A program made the translations under genes and the position numbers. Shown one piece after another: positions 33,652-42,265 of a DNA stretch of 57,311 bases (positions within the stretch are counted from its first letter, which is position 1; each line of letters opens with the position of its first letter). The stretch lies in NCBI GenBank assembly GCA_001657295.1, contig LYSW01000011.1, positions 1-57,311 of the forward strand. Reading direction: 5' to 3'. The stretch comes from Oceanicaulis sp. BBD 1991-10. Its GTDB lineage: Bacteria > Pseudomonadota > Alphaproteobacteria > Caulobacterales > Maricaulaceae. The notes beneath the pieces are model-generated. The model made no database searches, was not told the origin of the DNA, and saw only the letters and a program-made list of their open reading frames with translations.

Positions 33652-34863
33652 CTATATCGGCTTGGAGTCCCCGGCGACCGGCGCCCATCGGCGTTCAATG
33701 AGCTTTGACGCGAATATATTGGCGTAGGCGCCGAGAGTCGGCAGCGGATCGGTCATATCAAAGCTCAGGTGACAGGGCGCGAAGGCCTCCCGGGCGGTCT
33801 GGGCCAGAAGACCCGCAAGACCCGGCCAGCCCGCCGCGCCGGAGCGCTTGGCCTTCAAGGCGCCCGAAAGTGCGCCCTTGGTCCAGGCGTAGGACACGCC
33901 GGTCCGCGCGACCCAGGGATCGGCCGGCGTCTTGACGGCCCGGCCCGACGGCAGGTCCAGCGCCAGCCGGGAGAGCGGCAAGCCGCAAGCTTCGGCGATC
34001 TTGTAATTGGCGCCGAGGCGCGGATTGATCTCCAGGAAGCTCAGCTGACGTCCGTCAGACGAGCGCATGAATTGGGCGCAACCGACGCCGTGATACCTCA
34101 AATGCGAGATCAGGGTCTCGACGGCATGCCGCAAGGCCGGCGTCGGAGCGACCGAGCGGCCGGCGACCGCATAACCTGTCCCGTCCAGCGCATCGGTGCG
34201 GGTGATCTGGACCGGCGCCGCGCCCAGCAGCCGCCCCTGATGCGCGCCGAAATAGACATTGATCCGCGGCCCTTCGACAAAGCGCTGCACGCACAGCGTC
34301 TTGTGATCGGCCGGCCATGCGGTGAAACACCTGGCGGCCGCTTCAGGCGTCTTCAGGACGACAGCCTTGCGATCCAGCACATAGGCGGTGGAATCTGTCG
34401 GCTTGACGATGAGCGGCCCGCCGATCTCCACTGCAGCCTCGCGCAGCGCCTTGACCGAGGACACGATGCGGCGCGGCGCCAGCGGGACGCCGGCAGCGTC
34501 ACAGGCGGTGAACAGGCCCGCCTTGTCGGCGCAGCGGTAAACCAATTCTGGCGCAGGCATGGCCAGCCGCGTGAGTTTGGACAGGCGCTCGGCCTGGGCG
34601 GCGACAAGTCGGGTCGCGACTTCGCTGACCGGCATCAAAGCGTCGATTTCGCCCGTCTCAAGCTCCCGCGCCACACGCACGAGCGCCGCGTCCGGCGCCG
34701 CGTCCAGAGGCGCGTGGCGAAAGACCGAGGCGACATGGCGCGACAGGAAGAGATAGGGATCGGGCGCATCCATGCCCGCAATGATCGTGTGTCCGGCGCG
34801 GGATAATGACCGCGCCAGCGTCAGGCTCGCGCGCAGATTGCCCAGCAGCAGCACCGTGGCCAT
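33652..34863 (-). CDS. ATP-grasp domain protein, carboxylate-amine ligase type
   Basis: 403 residues from MATVLLLGNLRASLTLARSL; GGAGGAGG lies 7 bases upstream, which rules against the ATG 15 bases earlier. An N-terminal pre-ATP-grasp domain (about 1-100) precedes the ATP-binding core with LIVKPTDSTAYVLDRKAVVL, the hinge CVQRFVEGPRINVYFG and the metal-binding FLEINPRLGANYKIAEACG. The ExNPR motif marks the family as forming an acyl-phosphate and joining it to an amine or similar nucleophile; the substrates are unknown. It lies 51 bases downstream of a frameshifted APC permease on the same strand. Confidence 0.82.
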   Translation of the reverse strand: MATVLLLGNLRASLTLARSLSRAGHTIIAGMDAPDPYLFLSRHVASVFRHAPLDAAPDAALVRVARELETGEIDALMPVSEVATRLVAAQAERLSKLTRLAMPAPELVYRCADKAGLFTACDAAGVPLAPRRIVSSVKALREAAVEIGGPLIVKPTDSTAYVLDRKAVVLKTPEAAARCFTAWPADHKTLCVQRFVEGPRINVYFGAHQGRLLGAAPVQITRTDALDGTGYAVAGRSVAPTPALRHAVETLISHLRYHGVGCAQFMRSSDGRQLSFLEINPRLGANYKIAEACGLPLSRLALDLPSGRAVKTPADPWVARTGVSYAWTKGALSGALKAKRSGAAGWPGLAGLLAQTAREAFAPCHLSFDMTDPLPTLGAYANIFASKLIERRWAPVAGDSKPI

Positions 34864-34913
34864 GACCGCCTCCTCCAAGCTCAGCGTTCACCAAGCAAGG
34901 GACGGGCCATCGG

Positions 34914-36120
34914 TCAGGCGAACAGACCGATGATCGAAATGACGAAGAGCGCGAGGCTGATCACCAGCCCGACCGCCGGCGCCCAGACAGGGGCGGTGAA
35001 ATGAGGATGATCGCTCGCGTCGCCGCGCCGCTTGACCGCGATGAGCGCGGCGTTGACCAGGGCGAACACCACCAGCACGACAAAGACGGTGCCCTGGGCG
35101 AGCACGGCCAGCGGCGCGGCGAGCGCCAGCGCGGCGACGACGCCGGCGGCGACCAGCGTCGCGAGATGGGGCGTCCGCCGGGCCGGGTGAACCGCGGCGA
35201 GCCAATCCGGTCCCGCGCCGCGCTTGGCCATGCCGTAGAGCACCCGGGACGCCATCAGCACCTGCACCAGAACGCCGTTCACCATGGCGATCAGCGCGAC
35301 GCCGGCCAGCGCCTGACCGGCGCGATCGCCAAAGCCTTGTTCGACGACGCGCGACAGCGGCGCCGGGCTGTCCGCCAGCACCGCCGGATCGACGGCCGAC
35401 ACCGACACCCAGGCGATCAGGCCGTAAAGCACCAGCGCCGCGCCCAGCGTGGCGCCGATGGCGATCGGCAGGGTGCGCTCGGGCCGCTGGGCCTCCTCGG
35501 CCATGTTGACGATGTCTTCAAAGCCCACGAATGCGAAAAACGCCAGGGTCACCGCAGCAGCGAAGCCCGCCATCGGCGGCGCCGCGGTCATCGTGATCAT
35601 GGCGGGCGAGTCCATCGCTTCGGGCAATCCGGCGGCGACGACAAAGACCAGACCCGCGACTTCGATCAGCGTGACCAGGCCCGCCGCCCATACCGCCTCC
35701 CGCACGCCCCAGAGCGCTGCGGCGGTCAGCACCGTCAACACGCCGAGCATCACCAGCGGTGCGGGAAAGGCCGCGAATTCGGTGAAGTATCCGGCGAAAC
35801 CGCGCAGGATCGCGGCGGACGAGACCAAGCCCGACAAGGCCAACGCCATAGCCCGTGATGATGGATAGCGTTTTCGATTTCAGCCCATGGGCGACATAGG
35901 CGCCCTCGCCCGCGCTTTCGGGATGACGCGTCGCGAGTTCGGCATAAGACAGGGCGGAGAATCCGGCCGCGATGCAGGCGGTCAAAAACGCGATCGGCGC
36001 CCAGTCGCCCGCCAATCCGGCGATCTCGCCGGTCAATGCGTATATCCCCGCGCCGATGGTCACGCCGATGCCGTAAACCGACAGGCTGACAGGTCCCAAT
36101 ACGCGGCGAAGCTCGGTCAT
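34914..36120 (-). pseudogene. APC-family amino acid permease, frameshifted
   Basis: Two overlapping frames together make one APC-superfamily permease of about 400 residues. The N-terminal frame (MTELRRVLGPVSLSVYGIGV through YAELATRHPESAGEGAYVAH and SIITGYG) is sound to about 35850; the downstream frame takes over at ALALSGLVSSAAILRGFAGY and continues to the stop with FVGFEDIVNMAEEAQRPERT. The join needs a forward skip of one base near GGCTATGGC around 35848-35860, so the gene has gained one base or lost two. No slippery run is obvious. It may be a true pseudogene or a sequencing error. If intact it would be the upstream partner of the ATP-grasp gene. Confidence 0.8.
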
Positions 36121-36220
36121 GGGCGCAGCCTAGCCGATCGCCATCACCCCGCCATGCGGTGCGTGCGCGCGCCATCTTGGCGCAGCGGACCGGTTCGCGT
36201 ATGTCTTCGCGCCTTGGCGG

Positions 36221-36296
36221 GCCGGCATAGCTCAGCTGGTAGAGCAGCGGTTTTGTAAACCGAAGGCCGGGGGTTCGAGTCCCTCTGCCGGCGCCA
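36221..36296 (+). tRNA. tRNA-Thr (TGT)
   Basis: 76-nt cloverleaf. Acceptor stem GCCGGCA pairs fully with TGCCGGC, discriminator G, encoded CCA. The anticodon loop TTTGTAA gives anticodon TGT and the T-arm reads GGTTCGAGTCC. The base after CCA begins a repeat also found behind tRNA-Tyr. Confidence 0.96.
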
Positions 36297-36440
36297 TCTT
36301 CCCGTCCTCCCTCACCTCCGTTCGGTCGGGCGCGATGTCGGCCCCCTCAGCCATCATCAACCGCTCGAGACCATCGCTAAGCTCCTGCGGCGTGGGGTGC
36401 TGGTTTTCCTCCTCTGCTTGCGGGGGAGGTGCTCCCGAAG
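36297..36440 (+). repeat. tRNA-trailer repeat, copy behind tRNA-Thr
   Basis: Starts at the base after the tRNA CCA with TCTTCCCGTCC, then CTCACCTCCGTTCGGTCGGG, CGCGATGTCGG, CCCCCTCAGCC, CTCGAGACCATCGCTAAGCTC and, after a variable stretch, CTTGCGGGGGAGG. The same blocks in the same order and orientation follow tRNA-Tyr. It ends near a short hairpin (GCTCCC GAA GGGAGC at about 36430). No convincing coding signal on either strand. Confidence 0.75.
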
Positions 36441-36500
36441 GGAGCGGAGGGAGCATGCGGCGGTTCGAGATTGGTCCACCAACCCGCGTTGCTCTTTGTC

Positions 36501-36640
36501 TGTCCTCCCTCACCTCCGTTCGGTCGGGCGCGACGTCGGCCCCCTCACCAGGCGGCGAGTGCTCGAGACCGTCGCTCAGCGCGATCCGCGCTGGGAGACG
36601 GGTGTCCTCGTCCGGCTTGCGCGGGAGGTTTGCGCGAATC
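36501..36640 (+). repeat. Tandem copy 2 of the tRNA-trailer repeat
   Basis: A 140-base unit beginning TGTCCTCCCTCACCTCCG. It contains the GACGTCGGCCCCCTCACC, GTGCTCGAGACCGTCGC, GGAGACGGGTGTCCTCG and CTTGCGCGGGAGG blocks. It is followed head-to-tail by a near-identical copy. The two differ at about three positions in the first 100 bases, so this duplication is recent compared with the tRNA-linked copies. Confidence 0.8.
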
Positions 36641-36775
36641 TGTCCTCCCTCACCTCCGTTCGGTCGGGCGCGACGTCGGCCCCCTCGCCAGGCGGCGAGT
36701 GCTCGAGACCGTCGCTGAGCGCGATCCGCGTTGGGAGACGGGTGTCCTTCTCCAGCTTGCGGGGCAGGCGCCCGC
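36641..36775 (+). repeat. Tandem copy 3 of the tRNA-trailer repeat
   Basis: Starts exactly 140 bases after copy 2 with the same TGTCCTCCCTCACCTCCG and keeps block order. Divergence rises after GACGGGTGTCC, where it reads TTCTCCAGCTTGCGGGGCAGG instead of the TCGTCCGGCTTGC form. The copy fades out around 36775. Confidence 0.78.
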
Positions 36776-37183
36776 GAAGCAGACGCTGGCGGCCTAGCGC
36801 GGTTAGTCGCCGGTCATTGAGCGCGTGACGCTTTTCCCTGTCCGCTCTCAAATCCGGTCGGCCACATGTCGCCGGCGGCGCATCGCGGCACGCCCATGGC
36901 CGCGTTTCATCAATGCAATCAGCGCCTTGCCCACACGCGTCAGCAATTCATTCGATCGCCGGCCCGCTTACTCGCGACCCTTCATTACAGGAAATTTATT
37001 GCCTTTCGAAAAATTCATATCGTTTTTCGATATTTTTTTGTTGCAAAGCGATGAGAGGCCCGGTACAAACATTCTCGAGGCGGACGGGAACACACCCGAT
37101 GCTTCTGGCGAAGACCCGGCGCACCAAAAAAGGATCGGGCAAGCCAAATGGTTGGTCATAAGGAACGCTTAGGAGAAAACGAG
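36776..37183 (+). other. Intergenic stretch with AT-rich hairpin
   Basis: About 400 bases with no gene I can support. The centre (about 36985-37045) is much richer in A+T than its surroundings and holds ATATCG (37017-37022) and CGATAT (37028-37033) around TTTTT, then six more T. As plus-strand RNA this could be a weak terminator, but it may equally be an operator or promoter element for the small gene at 37184. Confidence 0.4.
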
Positions 37184-37300
37184 ATGTCCTTGTCTGGAAA
37201 CAATGCTGGTCACACCGCTTTTGCAATGCTGATCAATCTGGCGCTGGTGGCGGTCGTGTTCGCCGGTGTCGTCGCCTCAGTCAGCTCTCTGGCTGCGTAA
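37184..37300 (+). CDS. Tiny single-span membrane protein (38 residues)
   Basis: Small ORF with a good ribosome-binding site (TTAGGAG, 8 bases before the ATG). The product starts MSLSGNNAGHTAFAML and continues as a hydrophobic segment, about residues 12-37 (INLALVAVVFAGVVASVSSL), ending in AA. Composition suits a single membrane helix with a short polar N-terminus. It stands alone, preceded by an AT-rich leader of more than 100 bases. Coding is inferred from the RBS and amphipathic design only; no homologue is recognised. Confidence 0.5.
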   Translation: MSLSGNNAGHTAFAMLINLALVAVVFAGVVASVSSLAA

Positions 37301-37494
37301 TGCGGGCCCAAGCAAGCGGCCGGCGGTCATAAGCCCCTCTTCACGCTCCCCGGTGAAGCAGGCGAGGCTTATGACGCGCCGGCCCTCGCTGTTTTTACCG
37401 TCCATAAGAGCCTGAACGCCGGGCGGTCCGCGCGGACATCAACTGCTCCGGCGCCGAGGCTCGGCTCCACATTCAATATCCGTCCCGATACCCT

Positions 37495-38037
37495 TTACTC
37501 CGCCGCCGCCCTCTCGGCCCGTCGCTTGCGCCGCTGCGCGCGCTTCACATAGGGCTCGAAGAACATCCAGATGCCGGTCAGCCATAAAAATAGCAGGATC
37601 ACGCCGGCGGGCAGGAAGATATAGGTCTTCACCCAATCGGCGAAAAAACTGCCGTCATGGATCTGCTCGATCAGGTCCGAGCGCCGGTATTCCAGCGACA
37701 GCACTTCCAGAGTGACGAGATCAATCTGGGCCTCCCAGCGATTGGGCGCGATGAACTTCACCACGCCGCGATCGGAGCGCACATCGATTCTGTCGAATTG
37801 ATCCCAGGCGGTCACCTCCAGCTCAGGAATTGCCGCGGCCGCGTCGTAAAGCGCCGCGAGCGAGGTGTCCGGGGCGCCCGCGGCCGCGATTTCGCTGCGC
37901 TGGGTCGGCGGCTGGATCCAGTCGACGTCCTTTTTGAGCATCAGGAAGAGCCCGGCGATGATCATCACGCCGAGCGGCAGCATCAATATCGGCGAGCCCC
38001 AATGGTGGATGTCGCGGATTAGCTTGTTGAGTGTCAT
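37495..38037 (-). CDS. PepSY-associated membrane protein
   Basis: 180 residues from MTLNKLIRDIHHWGSPILML; an ATG 9 bases upstream is possible. An N-terminal membrane helix (about 12-33) is followed by a periplasmic PepSY-like domain (IPELEVTAWDQFDRIDVRSD, then VVKFIAPNRWEAQIDLVTLE), a second helix near residues 140-162 (TYIFLPAGVILLFLWLTGIW) and a basic cytoplasmic tail (YVKRAQRRKRRAERAAAE). Short PepSY-TM proteins of this type are often linked to iron or siderophore reduction; no such gene is adjacent. Divergent from the propeller gene with a 140-base shared spacer. Confidence 0.78.
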   Translation of the reverse strand: MTLNKLIRDIHHWGSPILMLPLGVMIIAGLFLMLKKDVDWIQPPTQRSEIAAAGAPDTSLAALYDAAAAIPELEVTAWDQFDRIDVRSDRGVVKFIAPNRWEAQIDLVTLEVLSLEYRRSDLIEQIHDGSFFADWVKTYIFLPAGVILLFLWLTGIWMFFEPYVKRAQRRKRRAERAAAE

Positions 38038-38177
38038 GGCCGCCATGGTCGCCGAGCCGACCGAGGCGTCAAGACGGACCGCGGGGCGACGGCCTGAGCC
38101 CATTCGTCGCGCCGCCCTTCTCATTTCTCACATCTTCGGTAGGGTTTTCACCAAGACTGAGGATGGGGAGGAAAGTC

Positions 38178-41100
38178 ATGAAAAAAATGGTCCTGGCCGT
38201 GGTGCTCGGCGCGTTCACGCAAACCGCCTGCGCGCAGCCGGCCGAGGAGGCCGAGGAAGGCCCGCTGAGCGCCGGCAATTTCACCGGCTTTGAGTTTCGC
38301 TCCATCGGTCCCGCCTTCATGGCGGGCCGGCTCAGCGATATTGAGATTCTGCAGGATAATCCCTCCACCTGGATTGTCGGCGTGGGATCCGGCGGGGTCT
38401 GGCGGACCGACAACGCCGGCACCACCTGGCGATCAATCTTCGACGACACCGGCGTCTATTCCATCGGCACGGTGACGGTGGATCCCAATAATCCGCACAT
38501 CATCTGGGTCGGCACCGGGGAGAACACCGGCAGCCGCCATGCCGGCTATGGCGACGGGATCTACCGGTCCCGCGACGGCGGTCAGAACTGGGATCATATG
38601 GGGTTGGAGGACTCCGAGCGGATTTCGGAGATCCTGATCCACCCCGATGACTCCAACACGCTCTGGGTCGCAGCCCAGGGTCCGCTCTGGTCCTCCGGCG
38701 GCGAGCGCGGACTTTATAAATCCACCGACGGCGGGGAGACTTGGACTCTCGTGTTGTCGGCCGGGGAATGGACCGGCGTCACCGACATCGTCATGGACCC
38801 GCGCAATCCCGATCGCCTGGTCGCGGCCACCTGGCAGCGTCACCGCACCGTCGCGGCCTATATGGGCGGCGGACCGGAGAGCGGGATTCATGTCTCCGAC
38901 GACGGCGGGGAGACCTGGCGGGAGGTCACCGTCGGCCTGCCGGACGGGAATATGGGCAAGATCGGCCTGGCCATCTCGCCGCAAAACCCCGACATCGTCT
39001 ACGCCGCCATTGAAACCGACCGCCGCCAGGGCGGGGTTTACCGCTCCACCGACCGGGGCGAGAGCTGGACGATGATGTCAGACACCGTCTCCGGCGGGAC
39101 CGGGCCGCATTATTATCAGGAGCTGTACGCCCACCCGCACCATTTCGACAGGATCATTCTGGTGTCGAACACGACCCAGTTCTCCGACGATGGCGGCGCG
39201 ACCTTCTACGACATCAATAACGACAACAAGCATGTCGACGATCATGCGATCGGCTTTCACCCGACCGATCCCGACTACATGCTGATCGGCTCGGACGGCG
39301 GGCTATATGAAACGGTGGATGATCAGGCGACCTGGCGCTTCATCGCCAATATGCCGATCACCCAATTCTACGACATCGCCATCGACGACGCCGAGCCCTT
39401 CTACAATGTCTACGGCGGCACCCAGGACAACAACACCCAGCTGGGCCCGTCGCGCACCGACAGCCGGCACGGCATCCGCAATTCGGACTGGGAGGTCACG
39501 TTGTTCGGCGACGGCCATGAGCCCGATATCGAGCCGGGCAATCCCGACATCGCCTATTCCAGCTGGCAGCAGGGCAATCTGGTGCGGTTCGACCGCACGA
39601 CCGGCGAGATCGTTTATATCCGCGCCCAGCCCGAGCCCGGCGAGCCCGCCGAGCGCTTCAACTGGGACGCGCCCATCGTCGTGTCCTCACACGAGCCGGC
39701 CCGGCTTTATCACGCCTCCCAGCGGGTCTGGCGGTCCGATGATCGCGGCGACAGCTGGGCGCCGATCTCCGGGGACCTCACCCGGGATCAGGACCGCATG
39801 CTGCTGCCCATCATGGGCCGACAGTGGTCCTGGGATGCGGGTTGGGACCTCTACGCCATGTCGGTCTACAACACGATCAGCGCGCTCGCGGAATCCCCGG
39901 TCGATGAAAACGTCATCTACGCCGGCACCGACGACGGTCTGATTCAGATCACCCGGGACGGCGGCCAGACCTGGACCGAGACTGAGGCCGGCGATCTGCG
40001 CGGCGTCCCGGACTTGGCCTACATCAATGATTTCGAGCCCTCCCGCTTTGAAGCGGGCACGGTCTTCATGGCCCTGGACCATCATAAATACGGCGACTTC
40101 ACGCCGTATCTGATGCGGTCGGACGATTATGGCCGCACCTGGCGGATGATCACCGACGGCCTGCCGGCCCGCGCCATCGTCTGGCGCATCGTGCAGGATC
40201 ATGAAGACCCTGATCTGCTCTTCGCCGGCACCGAATTCGGCGTCTATTTCACGATCGACGGCGGCGAAAACTGGATCGAAATGTCCGCCGGCATGCCGCC
40301 CATTCCCGCGCGCGACGTGCTGATTCACGAACGCGAGAACGATCTGGTCGTGGGCACGTTCGGCCGCTCCATCTATGTCCTGGACGACTTCTCGGCGCTC
40401 CGCGACGTCACCGTGGACATGCTGGAAAGCGGGGCGCGCTTATTCCCGGTGCGCCGGGCCTGGTGGTATCAGGAGCAGCACGAGCTGGGCTTCGGCCCGC
40501 GCGGTTATCAGGGCCATGGGTATTATTACGCGCCCAATCCGCCCTTCGGCGCGGTGATCACCTATTATCTCGCCGAGGGCCTCCAGACGTCCGAAGAAGT
40601 GCGTCAGGACGCCGAACGCGAGCCGAATGAGGCGGGCGAGGACACCCCCTTCCCCGGCTTTGACGTGGTTGAAGCGGAGCGCCGCGAGGCGCCGCCGCGC
40701 ATGTGGCTGGTGATCCGCGATGATCAGGGCGAGGTGGTGCGCCGCCTGCCCGGACCGGTCGGCAAGGGCTTTCACCGCGTCGCCTGGGATCTCACCTATC
40801 CCAGCACCAGCGCCGTGACCCAGCCGGACACCGAAGAAACGGAGACCTCCGGCTATCTGGTCGGGCCCGGAACCTACACCGTCGAGCTGGTGCGTCAGCA
40901 TAACGGCGAGACCGTCACGCTGGGCGAGGCGCAGACCATCCAGGTCGACCGCCTCACCGAAGGCGCCCTGCCGGGCTCGCCGGATGATGACGTGGTGGCC
41001 TTCTGGGAGCGGATCGGCGCGCTGCAGCGGCAGGTCTCGGCGGCCAACGCGACCATCGCCCTGACCCGCACCCGCATCGACACGCTGCAATCGGCGCTGC

Positions 41101-41450
41101 ATCGCTCGCGCACCGCGCCGGGCGGGCTCGACGATGAATTGGAAGCCATGCGTCAGGAGCTGTTCGCCATCGAGGAGGCCCTGGGCGGCAATCAGAGCCA
41201 TGGCGGCTTTTACGGCGCGGAACCGGCGACCGTCGGCTCCCGCCTGTCCTTTGCTCAGCTGGGCACGCTGAATTCCACCTACGGCCCCTCGCCGGCGCAT
41301 GAACGCCAGCTTGGCCATGCCGAGGAGGAGTTCGGCCCGATCCTGGACCGGCTCAACGCGCTGACCGAAGAGGCGATTCCCGCGTTTGAGGCGTCGCTGG
41401 ACGGTGAAAGCGCGCCCTGGACGCCTGGCCGGGCCGTGGGGCCGTTGTAA
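38178..41450 (+). CDS. VPS10/sortilin-type beta-propeller protein, exported
   Basis: 1090 residues; the start MKKMVLAVVLGAFTQTACAQ is set by GGGGAGG and a signal peptide, not by the longer upstream frame. Cleavage is probably before Cys18 or after ACA; the -3 residue is Gln, so a lipoprotein is uncertain. Residues about 40-790 consist of repeated sortilin/BNR blades with SxDGGxTW Asp boxes (STDGGETWTLV, SDDGGETWREV, TRDGGQTWTET, TIDGGENWIEM). The C-terminal 300 residues hold a strand-rich region (PPRMWLVIRDDQGEVVRRLP) and a helical tail. Typical of the large glycosyl-hydrolase-annotated VPS10-like proteins of environmental bacteria; enzymatic activity unproven. A decayed copy of its 3' end lies at 42.3 kb. 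Confidence 0.85.
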   Translation: MKKMVLAVVLGAFTQTACAQPAEEAEEGPLSAGNFTGFEFRSIGPAFMAGRLSDIEILQDNPSTWIVGVGSGGVWRTDNAGTTWRSIFDDTGVYSIGTVTVDPNNPHIIWVGTGENTGSRHAGYGDGIYRSRDGGQNWDHMGLEDSERISEILIHPDDSNTLWVAAQGPLWSSGGERGLYKSTDGGETWTLVLSAGEWTGVTDIVMDPRNPDRLVAATWQRHRTVAAYMGGGPESGIHVSDDGGETWREVTVGLPDGNMGKIGLAISPQNPDIVYAAIETDRRQGGVYRSTDRGESWTMMSDTVSGGTGPHYYQELYAHPHHFDRIILVSNTTQFSDDGGATFYDINNDNKHVDDHAIGFHPTDPDYMLIGSDGGLYETVDDQATWRFIANMPITQFYDIAIDDAEPFYNVYGGTQDNNTQLGPSRTDSRHGIRNSDWEVTLFGDGHEPDIEPGNPDIAYSSWQQGNLVRFDRTTGEIVYIRAQPEPGEPAERFNWDAPIVVSSHEPARLYHASQRVWRSDDRGDSWAPISGDLTRDQDRMLLPIMGRQWSWDAGWDLYAMSVYNTISALAESPVDENVIYAGTDDGLIQITRDGGQTWTETEAGDLRGVPDLAYINDFEPSRFEAGTVFMALDHHKYGDFTPYLMRSDDYGRTWRMITDGLPARAIVWRIVQDHEDPDLLFAGTEFGVYFTIDGGENWIEMSAGMPPIPARDVLIHERENDLVVGTFGRSIYVLDDFSALRDVTVDMLESGARLFPVRRAWWYQEQHELGFGPRGYQGHGYYYAPNPPFGAVITYYLAEGLQTSEEVRQDAEREPNEAGEDTPFPGFDVVEAERREAPPRMWLVIRDDQGEVVRRLPGPVGKGFHRVAWDLTYPSTSAVTQPDTEETETSGYLVGPGTYTVELVRQHNGETVTLGEAQTIQVDRLTEGALPGSPDDDVVAFWERIGALQRQVSAANATIALTRTRIDTLQSALHRSRTAPGGLDDELEAMRQELFAIEEALGGNQSHGGFYGAEPATVGSRLSFAQLGTLNSTYGPSPAHERQLGHAEEEFGPILDRLNALTEEAIPAFEASLDGESAPWTPGRAVGPL

Positions 41451-41473
41451 GGCCAAAGGCGTGCCGGCTGACG

Positions 41474-41506
41474 GTGCGGCGCTCGTCCCAAAGACGGGCG
41501 CCGCCT
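41474..41506 (+). terminator. Strong hairpin after the propeller gene, possible terminator
   Basis: GCGGCGCTCGTC (41476-41487) pairs with GACGGGCGCCGC (41493-41504), 12 bp with one G-T pair and a 5-base loop, 25 bases after the stop codon. The following bases are CTTGCGC, so the U-run is poor. It may be a hairpin-only or processing end. Confidence 0.5.
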
Positions 41507-41547
41507 TGCGCGCCGCCACGCCGGGCTGCTCATTTGGGTGAGACGGC

Positions 41548-42252
41548 GTGACTGAGCAATCCGGCGAGACCGAACTGACCGGCGGGCGCACCCATGACAT
41601 GGTCGTGCGGATCGGCGACACCGTTCGAAAACACAGTACGGCCAATTCCGAATTCGTTCACCGCGTCCTGAAGGCGCTGTGGGCGGGCGGGTTCCGCCAA
41701 GCGCCTCAATCGCTCGGAAGGGATGATGAGGGTCGCGACGTTTTCACCTTCATTGAAGGCGACGTCCCCGCTGATCTTGAGATTTTCGATGATGAGACCC
41801 TGGTCCGGGGCGCCCGCCTCATCCGGTCATTTCACGACGCCAGCGCCGGCCTTCCTGCAAACCTGCGCGGGGACCCGCTCTGTGAACTGGTCCGCCACAA
41901 TGACTTATCGCCCTGCAATTTCGTGTTTCGGGACGGCGCACCCGTCGCGATCATCGATTTCGACGCCTGTGCTCCCGGGTCGCGCCGGTCGGACCTCGGC
42001 TACGCCGCCTGGCTATGGCTCGACCTCGGCTCGCCGCGGGTGACGGCGGCGCAGCAAGCCCGGCGCCTGCGCGTGTTTCTCGACGCGTACGGGACCGAGC
42101 CTGCCGAACCGGTCCTTGAGGCCGTTCAGGCGCAGCAATCCAGGCTCGCGAAAGACATTCCATCGCAATCTGACGCGGGCCGCGCCGCCTGGGCCGAACA
42201 CTGCCTCGCCTGGACCCGGTCCAATCTCGCCGTGCTCCTGAACGGGCCCTAG
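41548..42252 (+). CDS. Aminoglycoside phosphotransferase (APH) family kinase
   Basis: 234 residues, shorter than classical APH enzymes (about 260-300). The catalytic loop is HNDLSPCNFVF (residues 117-127, Brenner motif HxDxxxxN) and the Mg-binding loop IIDFDACAPG (135-144). The N-lobe is reduced, with only MVVRIGDTVRKHS resembling the ATP-binding start. Such small APH-fold proteins phosphorylate small molecules or sugars as often as antibiotics, so no resistance should be inferred. The gene lies between the propeller gene and a decayed copy of that gene's 3' end, which suggests it arrived there by recombination. Confidence 0.82.
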   Translation: MTEQSGETELTGGRTHDMVVRIGDTVRKHSTANSEFVHRVLKALWAGGFRQAPQSLGRDDEGRDVFTFIEGDVPADLEIFDDETLVRGARLIRSFHDASAGLPANLRGDPLCELVRHNDLSPCNFVFRDGAPVAIIDFDACAPGSRRSDLGYAAWLWLDLGSPRVTAAQQARRLRVFLDAYGTEPAEPVLEAVQAQQSRLAKDIPSQSDAGRAAWAEHCLAWTRSNLAVLLNGP

Positions 42253-42265
42253 CCGCGCCACGAGA

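Noticed and set aside
36501-36775. CRISPR array at the tandem repeats
   Set aside because: The unit is 140 bases with no short repeat/spacer alternation, and no cas genes are present.
36232-36851. Minus-strand ORFs of about 90 residues running through the repeat copies, with a recurring EGADVAPDRTEVRED
   Set aside because: The shared peptide is simply the translation of the repeated DNA on the other strand. One of the ORFs reads through the tRNA-Thr gene, and none has a ribosome-binding site.
38178-38260. Lipobox in the propeller protein (FTQTAC)
   Set aside because: Gln at the -3 position does not fit a normal lipobox; an ordinary signal peptidase site nearby is equally likely, so lipidation is not claimed.
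41548-42252. Antibiotic-resistance function for the APH-like gene
   Set aside because: It has only the general APH kinase motifs, is shorter than resistance enzymes, and has no resistance-gene context.
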